DNA from: UTCFX2 sp963827155 | GTDB lineage: Bacteria; Chloroflexota; Anaerolineae; Anaerolineales; UBA4823 | Assembly: GCA_963827155.1 (NCBI GenBank) | Contig: CAWGZV010000002.1 | Location: 1,178,001-1,242,000 of the forward strand | Direction of reading: 5' to 3' | DNA length: 64,000 bases | Part shown: one piece after another, positions 1 through 8,750 of the stretch | Layout: each line of letters opens with the position of its first letter | How positions within the stretch are numbered: the stretch's first letter is position 1 | Notes under the pieces: generated by a model | Told to the model about the DNA's origin: nothing | Database searches by the model: none | Seen by the model: only the letters and a program-made list of their open reading frames with translations | Position numbers and translations under genes: made by a program

Positions 1-29
1 ACAGCGAAGACAGCCGGTCCTTCCGTAAG

Positions 30-3000
30 ATGCAGCCCTTTCCCCCATTGGACCCCCAAAAACTCCATCGTGAATTCCTGCGCCGCTATGCCCCAGCGCG
101 CCTGGAGGCTTTTCGGACCCGTTTGCTCGAGCGAGCATGGTTCAGCGACGAATTGATCCTCCAGGCAGTGAAAGATAATGGGGATTGGTTGGGCGAGCGT
201 TTGGACCGCGAGTTCATGAAAGATTCTTTGGAGCGCCGGCAAGCGCAGTTCAAACTGCGTCCGTATGATCGCACCGTTCATCCTACCCAGATGTACTCGC
301 TGCAAACCGAGCTGGCCTTCGATGAGATCGTGGCAGGATTGATATCCTCCCAGCCTGCCGGACCATCTGAAATCAAGAAAGCTTCCCAGGAATTATGGCA
401 GGAATATCTTGGGCGGAATGTGGCAATTAATTCACGGCAAGAATCGTCAGAAATCCTGCTTGACCTCGCCGCCTTGATCACGGGCGAGGAATATGCCGGG
501 CTGCTCACGGATGCGCACCTTCCCTGGTTTTTATCCTTCTGGAGCGATTGGGATGGGAGTAATCGACCGTCAGGACAGGGGCATCGTTTGGTCGCCGTGG
601 TAGTGATGGAGAACGTCCAGCGCATGGCCCGCCTGCTTAATCTCTTGCGCCAGGTTGACCCGCAGTCCCAGGTGAGCCCAGAGTTGCTGCTGGAGCTCGA
701 TCGGCTGCCGCGCCAGCATCAAAAATTTACAAAACTCCTGGATGAAATTACGCTCTTAACCCACCAGCTGGAACAGCGTTATCGCGGAATCCTGCCATTC
801 TCCGCGGATACCACCTCCCTCCAACGGTTTGAAACTCGCATCCACTTGCGGCGCGATCCAGTCAAAGTCCTCTGGCAGCACAACGATCGCTACGAACAGA
901 AAATGCTCGAGCTTCGCCAGCAGCGCTGCAGGATGCTGGAGTATTACTGCGGTCTGAATAAGCAGCTCCGGAAGCAGCTTCACGCCCTGATCCCCCAAAT
1001 CCAGTCTAACCGACATTCCGAACCCCTTCTTCGTGAAGCAGTGGGATACCATGATATCCTGCAGCGGACCGCGATCACACCGCGCATTCATCAAGACCAG
1101 GTGACGGCGCGCGACCAGTTCGCCATGGATACCACCATCCACAATATGTTTGAGATCAACGCCATCACCGGAAAATACGGTAATCCAGGCATGGCATTGG
1201 CCCTGCAGGTCAGCTATTCATCAAAATCAGACGCGCTGATATTGCTCGACCGGAAGATGCGCATCCATTTAGAGCAGACTCTCCGGGAAAATCCCGCCGT
1301 TGAGCTCCCTTCCATTTGGCTGATCCCCCTTTTCGAAGATATCGACTCGGTTGGCAGCATCCGGACCTATCTCGACAACCTCTGGGATTATGGGCTCCAA
1401 AGCCGCCAGATGACCCAGTCGCCTCAGCAGCGTTTTGCTGAAATTATCCCGGAAGTCTTCATCGCCGGCTCAGACCTGAGTCAGCAGGTTGGTCAGGCAG
1501 CCGGAGCATACCGGTATTTAAAGGCAAAATATGATTTTCAGGCATGGTTGGGTGAACATGGTGTAGCAGAAAACTTGCGGATAAAATTGGGCAGCGGTGA
1601 GCCAATGCAGCGTCAGGGTGGTTATTACTCGCGTGTCGCTGGCTCTCCCGCTTTCATCAGCTCTGAAGACAGCCGCCGAAGGTTTAATCGTTATCTGCCG
1701 GCCGCAGCCCGAAAGAGCACGGAATTTGCAATCACACCTCTCATGGGCGTCTATTTGGGTGGAGATTTGCGAACGTTTCAGAGCAACCTGTCAGAGCAGC
1801 TGCGCTGCTTACCGGCGCATGATTTTGTGAGCCTTTTGTATCATGTGCGCGAATCCCAGCGGATTCATCGAAATGATCTGATTCGAGCGGCCGAAACGAT
1901 GGCTGAAAGCCGTCTGAGCGCTCCAAGCCGCAACGTCCAGGAGCTGGAACGTTTGACGATCGGGATCAACGAAGAGCTCTATGAAGGCTTCCTGACGGAG
2001 CTGACGGATAATTTCCGCCAGATTCTCTACGGCAGAGAAGAAGACGTAGTTGGGATTCATATAATCTCTTATTTCATAGGGAGGTCCATCCCCCAGCTGC
2101 GCGACCGCCCAATCTCGAGACGAAAGTCTGACACAAGCGCCGGACGCAGCCAGCAGATATTGGCCAATATTTCCAATATTATCCCGCTCGCAAAACAGGG
2201 CAGTTTGCTCCGAGCCATCGCCCATAATCAGTCCCAGACGATCGTGCTGGGGATCAATCAGCTCACGACTGGATTATTCCGTGCTCTGGAACGCTTCGCC
2301 CAAAAAGCCTTCGCCGAAGCCGAAAGCGAACGTCTGATCGCAGAACGCATATTGCCCCACCTGCCGGTTTACGAAATCCTCAATACTCTCCGCCTTTTTC
2401 AGGATTGGAAAGAAATTTTCATTAAGGACATCGAAGCTGCCTTTCCAGCCGGCAATTCAGCATTTATGGCGCTCCGCGAAGACAGCAGCTTAATCGCCCG
2501 TTATTTGCCATTGTTCCAGCAGGAACTTTTACGGCGCCACGGTCTCAGCATCGCCGAATTCTTCGTCAATGGGATCTTTATCCCTGAGCTCATCCCCACC
2601 CTTCGCCCCGATCTGGCTGTGTTGTTGCAGAGAAATCTGTTCAACACAGATATCGATCAAATCCTGGAACATGTCACCGGAAAAATTGATCCCGGGTGGC
2701 GGGCGGAGGTCGCGCAGCTGCTTCAGCAGCCGGACCAGATTCGCAGTTGGCGCTCGATCATCTGGGAGGTGATCGGGGAATCGATCTATCAGCGTGTGCA
2801 GAGTTTTTCCGAGCTTGCCACCGCTTTGCATACTTACGCTGCGATCGGCTCGATGGGTAGGGCAATCCCGAAAGCGCGCGGAGCGAAATTGTCGCCGACC
2901 CTGACAGGCTTCTTCCGCAATGTGCGCGCCGACGACGAAATGCGGAACTTCCTGGCAGACGCGATTGAAACTTTGAATTCATATGCGGAGGGCAACATTG

Positions 3001-3143
3001 AAGTGCCGGTCAGGATCATCCGGGCAATCAATGACGTCGAACGGATTGCCCAAATCGAAGAGACCGCTCTTCCTCCCGAAAAGCAAGATGTGATCCGTGG
3101 CTGCATCTTACAAATCGCCCGTCTTGCCGGCGAAAATGGTTAA
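30..3143 (+). CDS. Large protein resembling a divergent phosphoenolpyruvate carboxylase
   Basis: An intact 1037-residue frame with no signal peptide or membrane segment. Parts recall PEP carboxylase: RTVHPTQ with His at about residue 84 (family TAHPT with a catalytic His), a WSDWDG stretch near 172 where the family has GGDRDGN, and PLFEDIDS near 431. However, the Gly/Arg-rich catalytic loop of the family is not recognisable (LGSGEPMQRQGG instead), so an enzyme activity is doubtful; it may be a pseudoenzyme or an unrelated protein. No clear ribosome binding site precedes the ATG at 30, so the true start could lie left of the window. It lies 167 bases upstream of the GTPase gene set on the same strand. 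The family assignment is inference from short motifs. Confidence 0.45.
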   Translation: MQPFPPLDPQKLHREFLRRYAPARLEAFRTRLLERAWFSDELILQAVKDNGDWLGERLDREFMKDSLERRQAQFKLRPYDRTVHPTQMYSLQTELAFDEIVAGLISSQPAGPSEIKKASQELWQEYLGRNVAINSRQESSEILLDLAALITGEEYAGLLTDAHLPWFLSFWSDWDGSNRPSGQGHRLVAVVVMENVQRMARLLNLLRQVDPQSQVSPELLLELDRLPRQHQKFTKLLDEITLLTHQLEQRYRGILPFSADTTSLQRFETRIHLRRDPVKVLWQHNDRYEQKMLELRQQRCRMLEYYCGLNKQLRKQLHALIPQIQSNRHSEPLLREAVGYHDILQRTAITPRIHQDQVTARDQFAMDTTIHNMFEINAITGKYGNPGMALALQVSYSSKSDALILLDRKMRIHLEQTLRENPAVELPSIWLIPLFEDIDSVGSIRTYLDNLWDYGLQSRQMTQSPQQRFAEIIPEVFIAGSDLSQQVGQAAGAYRYLKAKYDFQAWLGEHGVAENLRIKLGSGEPMQRQGGYYSRVAGSPAFISSEDSRRRFNRYLPAAARKSTEFAITPLMGVYLGGDLRTFQSNLSEQLRCLPAHDFVSLLYHVRESQRIHRNDLIRAAETMAESRLSAPSRNVQELERLTIGINEELYEGFLTELTDNFRQILYGREEDVVGIHIISYFIGRSIPQLRDRPISRRKSDTSAGRSQQILANISNIIPLAKQGSLLRAIAHNQSQTIVLGINQLTTGLFRALERFAQKAFAEAESERLIAERILPHLPVYEILNTLRLFQDWKEIFIKDIEAAFPAGNSAFMALREDSSLIARYLPLFQQELLRRHGLSIAEFFVNGIFIPELIPTLRPDLAVLLQRNLFNTDIDQILEHVTGKIDPGWRAEVAQLLQQPDQIRSWRSIIWEVIGESIYQRVQSFSELATALHTYAAIGSMGRAIPKARGAKLSPTLTGFFRNVRADDEMRNFLADAIETLNSYAEGNIEVPVRIIRAINDVERIAQIEETALPPEKQDVIRGCILQIARLAGENG

Positions 3144-3210
3144 CTCTTCTCGCCAACTGCCTGGGTTTCTTCAGAAAATCCACCAGGCTATCGATTTTTT
3201 TATTCTATTG

Positions 3211-3216
3211 TATAAT
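3211..3216 (+). promoter_or_regulatory. Candidate -10 box for the GTPase gene set
   Basis: A perfect TATAAT lies in a T-rich stretch in the 167-base gap before the coiled-coil gene. No convincing -35 hexamer is seen at 16-18 bases, so this is a weak prediction. Confidence 0.3.
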
Positions 3217-3310
3217 CGTTTACGTTTAGATTAAGCAAAGCCTGCCCGGTATGGGTGTCTTTCCAAGAGAAATTCAATCATGATGAAACCAATCTGGATG
3301 GAGGACTTTC

Positions 3311-3712
3311 ATGGCACCTGAAAAGAAAACTCCGAATGTAGAGGAAAATCCCCAGGAGGTCGACCGCATCCGGGATATCATCTTCGGCTCTCAGATGCGC
3401 CTCTATGAGGGCAGCTTCCAAACCATCCAGCGCGACCTGGAGCGGTTGTTTAACGAAATCGAGCGCTTGAATGAGAAGACCGACGAGCAGGAAAGAAACC
3501 AGAGCCAGAAGCGCCAGGCCCTCGAGCGCGATCTGCGCAAAGCCGATGACGCCTTACGCCTCGAGCTGCGCGAGACTGCCATGAAGCTTTCTGACGATAA
3601 AGTTGACCGGCATGTCTTGGGCGACTTGCTCATCGAGCTGGGGAGCCAGCTCAAATCCGCCGGCGCATTTCCTGGCGCCTCTAAGGAGAGCCCGGAACCC
3701 AAGGAAGAATGA
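3311..3712 (+). CDS. Small coiled-coil protein of a GTPase gene set
   Basis: 133 residues, very rich in Glu, Arg, Lys and Gln, with a heptad-like stretch from about residue 30 to 95, then a Ser/Pro-rich tail; no signal peptide or membrane segment. A GGAGG stands 8 bases before the ATG. It is followed after 18 bases by the membrane protein gene and then by a Ras-like GTPase, so it is probably co-transcribed. The early motif FGSQMRLYEGSFQTIQRDLE and the position next to a roadblock-like/SH3 membrane protein suggest a structural or adaptor role in that module. Its function is unknown; the role is inferred from neighbours only. Confidence 0.7.
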   Translation: MAPEKKTPNVEENPQEVDRIRDIIFGSQMRLYEGSFQTIQRDLERLFNEIERLNEKTDEQERNQSQKRQALERDLRKADDALRLELRETAMKLSDDKVDRHVLGDLLIELGSQLKSAGAFPGASKESPEPKEE

Positions 3713-3730
3713 TCGGTTCTGAGGAAGTCC

Positions 3731-5101
3731 ATGGTTCTGCCCCGATCGATCCAGCAGGAGATCCGCCGGATCTGGCTGTTGATCCGCCGGATTCCCTCTG
3801 TAGATCCCCCCATCGAAAACCTGCGCCAGATTTTATTCCACAGCCAGATCGAGAAAATTGAAGAGCTGGAAGCCGGCCTCGACCGCCTGAAACACCAGGT
3901 AAACGACGAAGAAGCCCTGGTCAGGATGATCGCGCCGGTATTGGGGGAAGCGATCCGATTGAGGATCCACGAGGCCCGCGAGGAGATCATCGAAGCGCTT
4001 TATCCGGTCATCGGTAAGGTAGTCCAGCGCGCCGTGGGCGAAGCAGTCAGCGATCTTGCTCGCTCGCTGGACGCGCAGGTAAAAAGATCCTTCAACTTCC
4101 GGCTTGCCTGGTACCAGTTTAGAGCCAGGCTCAGCGGCGCCTCGGATGCGCAGATCCGCTTGCGCGAGCTGCTGCCCTTTGTGGTGACCGATGTCCTCCT
4201 GATCCACCATGAGACCGGGCTGCTCCTGCACCACCTGACCAGCGATTTCAGCGTTTCCTCGGATATCGATTTGTTCAGCGGCATGCTCACCGCGATCCGC
4301 GACTTCAGCCACGATACGCTTGGGGGCGACGAATCGGGCGGGCTGGGCGAGATCACCTACAGCGACCAGCACATCATAATCGAAACCGGACGCCATGCTT
4401 ACCTGGCGGTGATCGTAAACGGGATCCCCCCGGCGGGGTTCAAAGCTGCAATGCGCGACGCGATCAATGAGATCGAGAGCGCCTACGCCGACGAGCTTCG
4501 AAACTATCAAGGCGACGCTCAAGCCCTCGTTAAAGTTGAAGACAGCCTCAACCCGCTGATGGCGACCGGCATGCCCCAAAAGTTGAGCAGCTCCCAAAAA
4601 CGCTTCATGGCTGGGGCGCTGGGCGGGATTGCCCTGTTCCTGGCGCTGTGCGGATTGTTCACCTATTGGATCTGGCAGATTGGACAGCAGGCCGCCCGGC
4701 CGGTCGTCCTCGTCGTGCCGGCGACCACTACCGTCCCAACCGCCACAATCATCCCAACCGAAACCGCCGCCTCGACCGCGACTCCAACGCCCACTTTGAC
4801 GGTCACCCCTTCGCCGACCCCCACCAGCCTGCCCACTTCCTCCCCAACCCCCGCCCCGTTCTATGGGGTCACCCTGGGGAATGTGTGGATGCACACCAGG
4901 CCTTCGCTCGCATCGCCCCGCACCGGCGTGATCTTGCCCCTGGGGGAGCGAGTAGAGCTGATCTCGCAGTTCGGGGATTGGGTGAGAGTGCGCCAGATCT
5001 CGGAAGACCAGTTTGCAACGGTCGGCTGGATACCCGCGCGCTGGTTAGGGATCTCGGCCTCGATTCCAGCGATCATGATTACGCCTACAGCTTCACCATA
5101 A
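3731..5101 (+). CDS. Membrane protein: helical region, roadblock-like domain, Pro/Thr linker, SH3-like domain
   Basis: 456 residues. Order: helical charged N-terminus (about 1-140) with ALYPVIG, as in N-terminal regions of some cyanobacterial and chloroflexal OmpA-type proteins; an alpha/beta region (about 150-270; VLLIHHETGLLLHHL then GMLTAIRDF and a hydrophobic beta strand) that I read as roadblock/LC7-like; one transmembrane helix at about 292-314; a low-complexity Thr/Pro linker (about 325-375); a C-terminal bacterial SH3-type domain (about 378-440, GNVWMHTRPS...GWIPARWLG). The topology would put the roadblock-like part in the cytoplasm, next to the GTPase encoded 9 bases downstream, and the SH3 part outside near the wall. 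Roadblock proteins are known partners of Ras-like GTPases (MglB with MglA), so this may be the GTPase's membrane receptor or regulator. The fold call is by eye. Confidence 0.65.
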   Translation: MVLPRSIQQEIRRIWLLIRRIPSVDPPIENLRQILFHSQIEKIEELEAGLDRLKHQVNDEEALVRMIAPVLGEAIRLRIHEAREEIIEALYPVIGKVVQRAVGEAVSDLARSLDAQVKRSFNFRLAWYQFRARLSGASDAQIRLRELLPFVVTDVLLIHHETGLLLHHLTSDFSVSSDIDLFSGMLTAIRDFSHDTLGGDESGGLGEITYSDQHIIIETGRHAYLAVIVNGIPPAGFKAAMRDAINEIESAYADELRNYQGDAQALVKVEDSLNPLMATGMPQKLSSSQKRFMAGALGGIALFLALCGLFTYWIWQIGQQAARPVVLVVPATTTVPTATIIPTETAASTATPTPTLTVTPSPTPTSLPTSSPTPAPFYGVTLGNVWMHTRPSLASPRTGVILPLGERVELISQFGDWVRVRQISEDQFATVGWIPARWLGISASIPAIMITPTASP

Positions 5102-5110
5102 AGGGATGCC

Positions 5111-5650
5111 ATGCCTGACAATAACAGCGCCGTAATTAATAAAAAAGTGTGCCTCCTGGGCGATTTTGGGGTCGGTAAAACCAGCCTGGTGCGCCGCTTT
5201 GTCTACGAACGCTTTGAAGATAAATACCTGAGCACGATCGGCGTTAAAGTCAGCCGGAAATCGATGACCCTGACCCTCCAGGACAAACTGATCGAGCTCT
5301 CCATTCTGCTCTGGGATCTGGCAGGCAGCGAGGAGTTCAACCAGTTCAGAGCCAGCTACCTGCGGGGCGCTTCTGGGATCATGCTGGTGTGCGACCTGAC
5401 CCGCCCGGAAACCCTCCAGAATCTGCCGTCCTACCTCGACGATATGAACAAGGTCTGCCCGGTGGCAGACATCATCCTGGCTGCCAACAAAGCGGACCTG
5501 ATAGAGCAGCACCTCATCACCGCGGGCGAGATCGAAGCATTTGCTAAAGGTCTGAATATCCCCCACTACCTGACCAGCGCCAAATCCGGCGACAATGTTG
5601 AAACCATCTTCCACCAGCTCGGCCATCTGATGATGGCCCGCCAATCCTAG
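5111..5650 (+). CDS. Ras/Rab-like small GTPase
   Basis: 179 residues with all five G motifs: G1 GDFGVGKT at 17-24, G2 Thr42 in STIGV, G3 DLAG at 69-72, G4 NKAD at 126-129, G5 SAK at 156-158. The residue after G3, equivalent to catalytic Gln61 of Ras, is Ser73, so intrinsic hydrolysis may be slow or depend on a partner. There is no C-terminal Cys for lipidation, so membrane contact would need a protein partner; the preceding gene encodes a candidate. The gene starts 9 bases after that gene's stop and ends 8 bases before the kinase-like gene. It is closer to eukaryotic Rab-like bacterial GTPases than to Era/FtsY-type housekeeping GTPases. Function in the cell is unknown. Confidence 0.9.
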   Translation: MPDNNSAVINKKVCLLGDFGVGKTSLVRRFVYERFEDKYLSTIGVKVSRKSMTLTLQDKLIELSILLWDLAGSEEFNQFRASYLRGASGIMLVCDLTRPETLQNLPSYLDDMNKVCPVADIILAANKADLIEQHLITAGEIEAFAKGLNIPHYLTSAKSGDNVETIFHQLGHLMMARQS

Positions 5651-5658
5651 GACTAACT

Positions 5659-7353
5659 ATGGAACACTCTCTCAATCAATTGATCTTGCAGTCGCGAAAG
5701 ATCGGCTTTGCCATCACCGACCGGGACCTGATCATTAGAGAGCTGCACGGCCAGCCGGAGATCATCGAGTCGGTGATGAAGAACTGCCAGGGCTGTTTGC
5801 TGACCGATATTTTTCCCGAGCTGCTGGGCAACCACCAAGATCTCCAGGATATCCTGGCGGGGAAGCTGGCCAACCTGCAGCTGGTCTATATCAACCGTGA
5901 AACCGAAGAGAAGACCATCTATCTGACCCTGGACGAGCTGCCCTACAAGGATGAGACCGGCAAGATCGTGGGGATCGTCCATGTGGTGCAGGATGAGACG
6001 AACAAAGGCGAGCTCGAGCAGCAGATCACCCAGAATCGAAACGAGCTCAGGCTGCTGAAAAACCAGGTCGAAAAGCAGAACCTCGAGTTGGTCGCTGCCA
6101 ATAACGAGCTGGTGCGCATGAGCGAATTTAAGGCGCAGTTCGTCCACCTGGCTACCTATGAGCTGCGCAATCCTTTGAAAACCCTCAACCAGTACCTCAA
6201 GATGCTGGTCGAAGGACAGGTCGGCGATCTGACGCCGGAGCAGGGCGAAGCAGTCAAAATCGTCCAGAAGAATGGGCTGCGGGTGAAGAGCATGATCGAT
6301 GAGCTCATCAACGCCGTCCGATTGGAATCCGGGCAGATCGACCTCGATATCAAGCCGGTGGACCTGGTCGGGGTGGTCAACGCGGTCGCGGCTGAAAACG
6401 CCTCCCAAATCCAATCCAGGCTGCAGGTCCTTGACCTGCAGCTGCCGGCAGACCTGCCGCCCGCAAAGTGCGACGAGGATTGGACAAAACAGATCGTGAC
6501 CAACCTGCTGAAGAGCGCGGTCAAATTCACGCCTGAAGGCGGCCATATTTCCATCCGGCTTGGTTTGGCAGAGCAGCCGGGCTTTTTGCAGCTCTCGGTG
6601 GCAGATGCGGCAGCGGGCATCCCGGAGCAGGAGCGTTCGGAGCTGTTCTCCGAGTTGTTCCAGAGCAAGGGCGCCTCCCCACAGTCCGGCCAAACCCCGG
6701 GCCGGGGGCTCGATATCACCCGCTCATTGGTCGAGCTCAACCGCGGCACAATTTGGTCCGAATTCTCAGCCAAATCTGGGCAGCGTGTTTCACGTGACCC
6801 TGCCGATTGCTTACTAAGCCTGACTGCGGTGAAAAATAAACAGATCGCCCCTTTTCATGCATTCATCCAGAAGATTGTCTCGACCCGACCAGGCTCCTGG
6901 TTCTTTGCCCGCAGCCTGCACCATGTCGACAGGCTGATCCTCAAATTGAGCCGGGGTCGAATGACCATCACCAGCGCCTTGACCGGGCTGCCAATCTTCA
7001 CCCTCACCGCAACCGGCGCAAAGAGCGGGGCGCCGCGCTCGGTGCCGCTGGTCGGGATTCGCGATCCAGGCTGCCCCGAGCAGATTGCCTTTATCGCCTC
7101 CAATTTTGGCCAGGACCATCACCCTGCCTGGTTTTATAACGTTAAGGCAAACCCGCATGCGCAAATCGCCTTCGGGGACCAGGAGAAATGCTATGTCGCC
7201 CACGAAGCGGAAGACGAAGAATACGAGCTCTACTGGAAGGACGCCGCCAACACCTACCTCGGCTATCCGCTGTACAAACAGCACGCCGGCGACCGCCAAA
7301 TCCCCATTCTGGTCTTCCAACCAGAAGAGCGGTCGGAAGCGCCGGCTCGATAG
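5659..7353 (+). CDS. Histidine-kinase homologue with missing catalytic residues; frame runs on into a Ddn-fold reductase
   Basis: Residues 1-120 look like a PAS-type sensor, about 121-155 a coiled coil, 156-225 a DHp domain and 265-375 an HATPase_c domain. The H-box reads ATYELRNPL, so Tyr167 replaces the phospho-accepting His; the N-box reads NLLKSA (Ser286 for the Mg-binding Asn); the G1 box is DAAAGI (Ala318 for Gly). A canonical ending (SVFHVTLP) is found in another frame, closing at a TAA at 6815-6817, if one G of the GGG at 6778-6780 is removed. Hence the kinase homologue probably ends at 6817 and the 564-residue frame joins it artificially to the next gene. It follows the GTPase after 8 bases and may be a signalling pseudokinase of that module. 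Confidence 0.75.
   Translation: MEHSLNQLILQSRKIGFAITDRDLIIRELHGQPEIIESVMKNCQGCLLTDIFPELLGNHQDLQDILAGKLANLQLVYINRETEEKTIYLTLDELPYKDETGKIVGIVHVVQDETNKGELEQQITQNRNELRLLKNQVEKQNLELVAANNELVRMSEFKAQFVHLATYELRNPLKTLNQYLKMLVEGQVGDLTPEQGEAVKIVQKNGLRVKSMIDELINAVRLESGQIDLDIKPVDLVGVVNAVAAENASQIQSRLQVLDLQLPADLPPAKCDEDWTKQIVTNLLKSAVKFTPEGGHISIRLGLAEQPGFLQLSVADAAAGIPEQERSELFSELFQSKGASPQSGQTPGRGLDITRSLVELNRGTIWSEFSAKSGQRVSRDPADCLLSLTAVKNKQIAPFHAFIQKIVSTRPGSWFFARSLHHVDRLILKLSRGRMTITSALTGLPIFTLTATGAKSGAPRSVPLVGIRDPGCPEQIAFIASNFGQDHHPAWFYNVKANPHAQIAFGDQEKCYVAHEAEDEEYELYWKDAANTYLGYPLYKQHAGDRQIPILVFQPEERSEAPAR
6829..7353 (+). CDS. F420-type (Ddn-fold) nitroreductase family protein
   Basis: The C-terminal part of the long frame is a complete Ddn-type domain: TATGAKSGAPRSVPL, then IAFIASNFGQDHHPAW and NVKANPHAQIAFG. 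A GTG at 6829, in frame and 12 bases beyond the restored kinase stop, gives a 174-residue protein of normal family length. Members bind deazaflavin F420 (some bind FMN or heme) and reduce diverse substrates. It is one of four such genes in the window. That it is a separate gene rather than a fused domain is inferred from the frameshift at 6778-6780. Confidence 0.7.
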   Translation: MKNKQIAPFHAFIQKIVSTRPGSWFFARSLHHVDRLILKLSRGRMTITSALTGLPIFTLTATGAKSGAPRSVPLVGIRDPGCPEQIAFIASNFGQDHHPAWFYNVKANPHAQIAFGDQEKCYVAHEAEDEEYELYWKDAANTYLGYPLYKQHAGDRQIPILVFQPEERSEAPAR

Positions 7354-7964
7354 CGCATCCTGGGTATCTGGGGCACACCCCTCCGCCGGTGAAAACCGCG
7401 GCTGCGAGCCTGCCGCGCTCGAAACACCGATCGTATGTTGGCTGGTGGCAGTTGCCATGATTTCTACCTGGGTTCATCTGCATTCGCCTCCGCCTCGGAA
7501 TCAGGGCGGGAATATTTGCAGAAGAGACTTCAAGCTTTCGCTCCCGCCAGCCGGGGGAAGGCTGCCGGCAGATCTGGCGAGGGGTGAGACCGACCATGGT
7601 GATAGGGCGTCTCTAACCGTTGCGGAGGATTGGGGAAGCGGATGGCAGGTAAAGCGATGGTCGTCAGGGAGGTCTGGACCGGAACCGGCAGTTAAGCGAA
7701 TGAGCGCTTCGGACCAGCGTGCAGCAATTACCACACCCCGCTTAAGCGGATCAAAGCCGCAGTGGAACCTCAGATGGCCTGCGGCCGGTTTTTCTACCTG
7801 GGGAGAGGCTCAATCGAAGGGAGCTGAAGCCAAGCCGGACCGGTAGATGGTATGCGATCCCCTGACTCTCTGATGAGGTCAGGTAGGTGACAAACTGAAG
7901 GAAATTCGCGAGATTAGCTGCATGCAGTCCAGTTGAAACCAGTCGATATGCGAAGGAGACCGCC
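7354..7964. other. Intergenic, no gene recognised
   Basis: About 610 bases. Open frames here overlap one another and have no ribosome binding site or recognisable protein motif. A GC-rich imperfect hairpin around 7545-7580 could end the upstream transcript. Confidence 0.5.
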
Positions 7965-8654
7965 ATGGATAAACCCTCCCGATTAGCCCTGGTCCTCAGC
8001 CTGTCCTTGTCAGCCCTCATGATCTTCACGTACTTCGGACTGACTTACGCAGCGCCAATGCCGCCCCGGATCGTGGTCAACCATCAAACCCGGCAGTGCG
8101 CCGAGATCGTCCCGGGGGATGAATGCGGAGATGTCGTTCTGCCTCCGGATTGGGAATATCTGGATCCCGACGCTGGCGAGAAATGCCCCGAGAGCTATAC
8201 TTTAATTGATCTATCTCCGGATTGGGTCCACTTCAAGGTCTCATTTTGCTGCACCGAAGGTCACAGCGGCGTCAGCGGCGATTGTGAAGATGTGGTCATC
8301 CGCCGGTCCGGCCGCCAATGCGCCTTCGTGGACGACATCAATAGCTGCGCCAACCTGCCGGACGGCTGGAAAGCCCACCGCGAGAACTGCCCGGTAGATT
8401 TCTCCTGGGCTGAAGATGTGCCTTGCAGCGGCGGCGAAGCGGTTCAGACGCCGGTCGAAACCGCACAATCCCTGACTGGAGCGGCTGCCACACCCGGTCA
8501 ATCCGGCACCCCGCCTGCCACGAAAGGCGAGCTCTCCACTCCGGTGAGCGCTCGAAAACCTGCGGAGGCTCGCAACCCGCTGCTGCCCTGCGCTGCCCCT
8601 GGGCTGGCGCTGGTGATGCTGTTCGGTGCCTGGTTCGTACGGCGATGGCCCTAA
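7965..8654 (+). CDS. Secreted, membrane-anchored Cys-rich protein of unknown function
   Basis: 229 residues. It has an N-terminal signal peptide (hydrophobic 8-27, ending near TYA), then about 120 residues with many cysteines (for example RQCAEIVPGDECGDV, then RQCAFVDDINSCANL) that look like two related half-domains with disulfides. A Thr/Pro/Ser linker (about 160-205) precedes a C-terminal hydrophobic helix ending in RRW, a likely membrane anchor. A GAAGGAG stands just before the ATG. No family recognised; the two RQCA...C.NL/V segments suggest an internal duplication. Confidence 0.75.
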   Translation: MDKPSRLALVLSLSLSALMIFTYFGLTYAAPMPPRIVVNHQTRQCAEIVPGDECGDVVLPPDWEYLDPDAGEKCPESYTLIDLSPDWVHFKVSFCCTEGHSGVSGDCEDVVIRRSGRQCAFVDDINSCANLPDGWKAHRENCPVDFSWAEDVPCSGGEAVQTPVETAQSLTGAAATPGQSGTPPATKGELSTPVSARKPAEARNPLLPCAAPGLALVMLFGAWFVRRWP

Positions 8655-8750
8655 ACGCAAACTAACCTGGATCTTACTTCTCCTCAGTCCACCGAAAATC
8701 AAAATACTTCAAACCGAAATATCTACACGCAGCTGCCAAAAAAGGAAAAA

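Noticed and set aside
3833..4894. 353-residue minus-strand frame opposite the roadblock-like gene
   Set aside because: Opposite a gene with clear domains and start sites; Gly/Arg-rich reading typical of antisense of GC-rich DNA.
5653..6693. 346-residue minus-strand frame opposite the kinase homologue
   Set aside because: Antisense shadow: Leu/Gln/Asp-rich without recognisable motif, while the + strand has complete PAS, DHp and HATPase order.
7085..7846. 253-residue frame across the Ddn end and intergenic region
   Set aside because: Begins inside the Ddn-like domain in another frame and runs through DNA without coding pattern.
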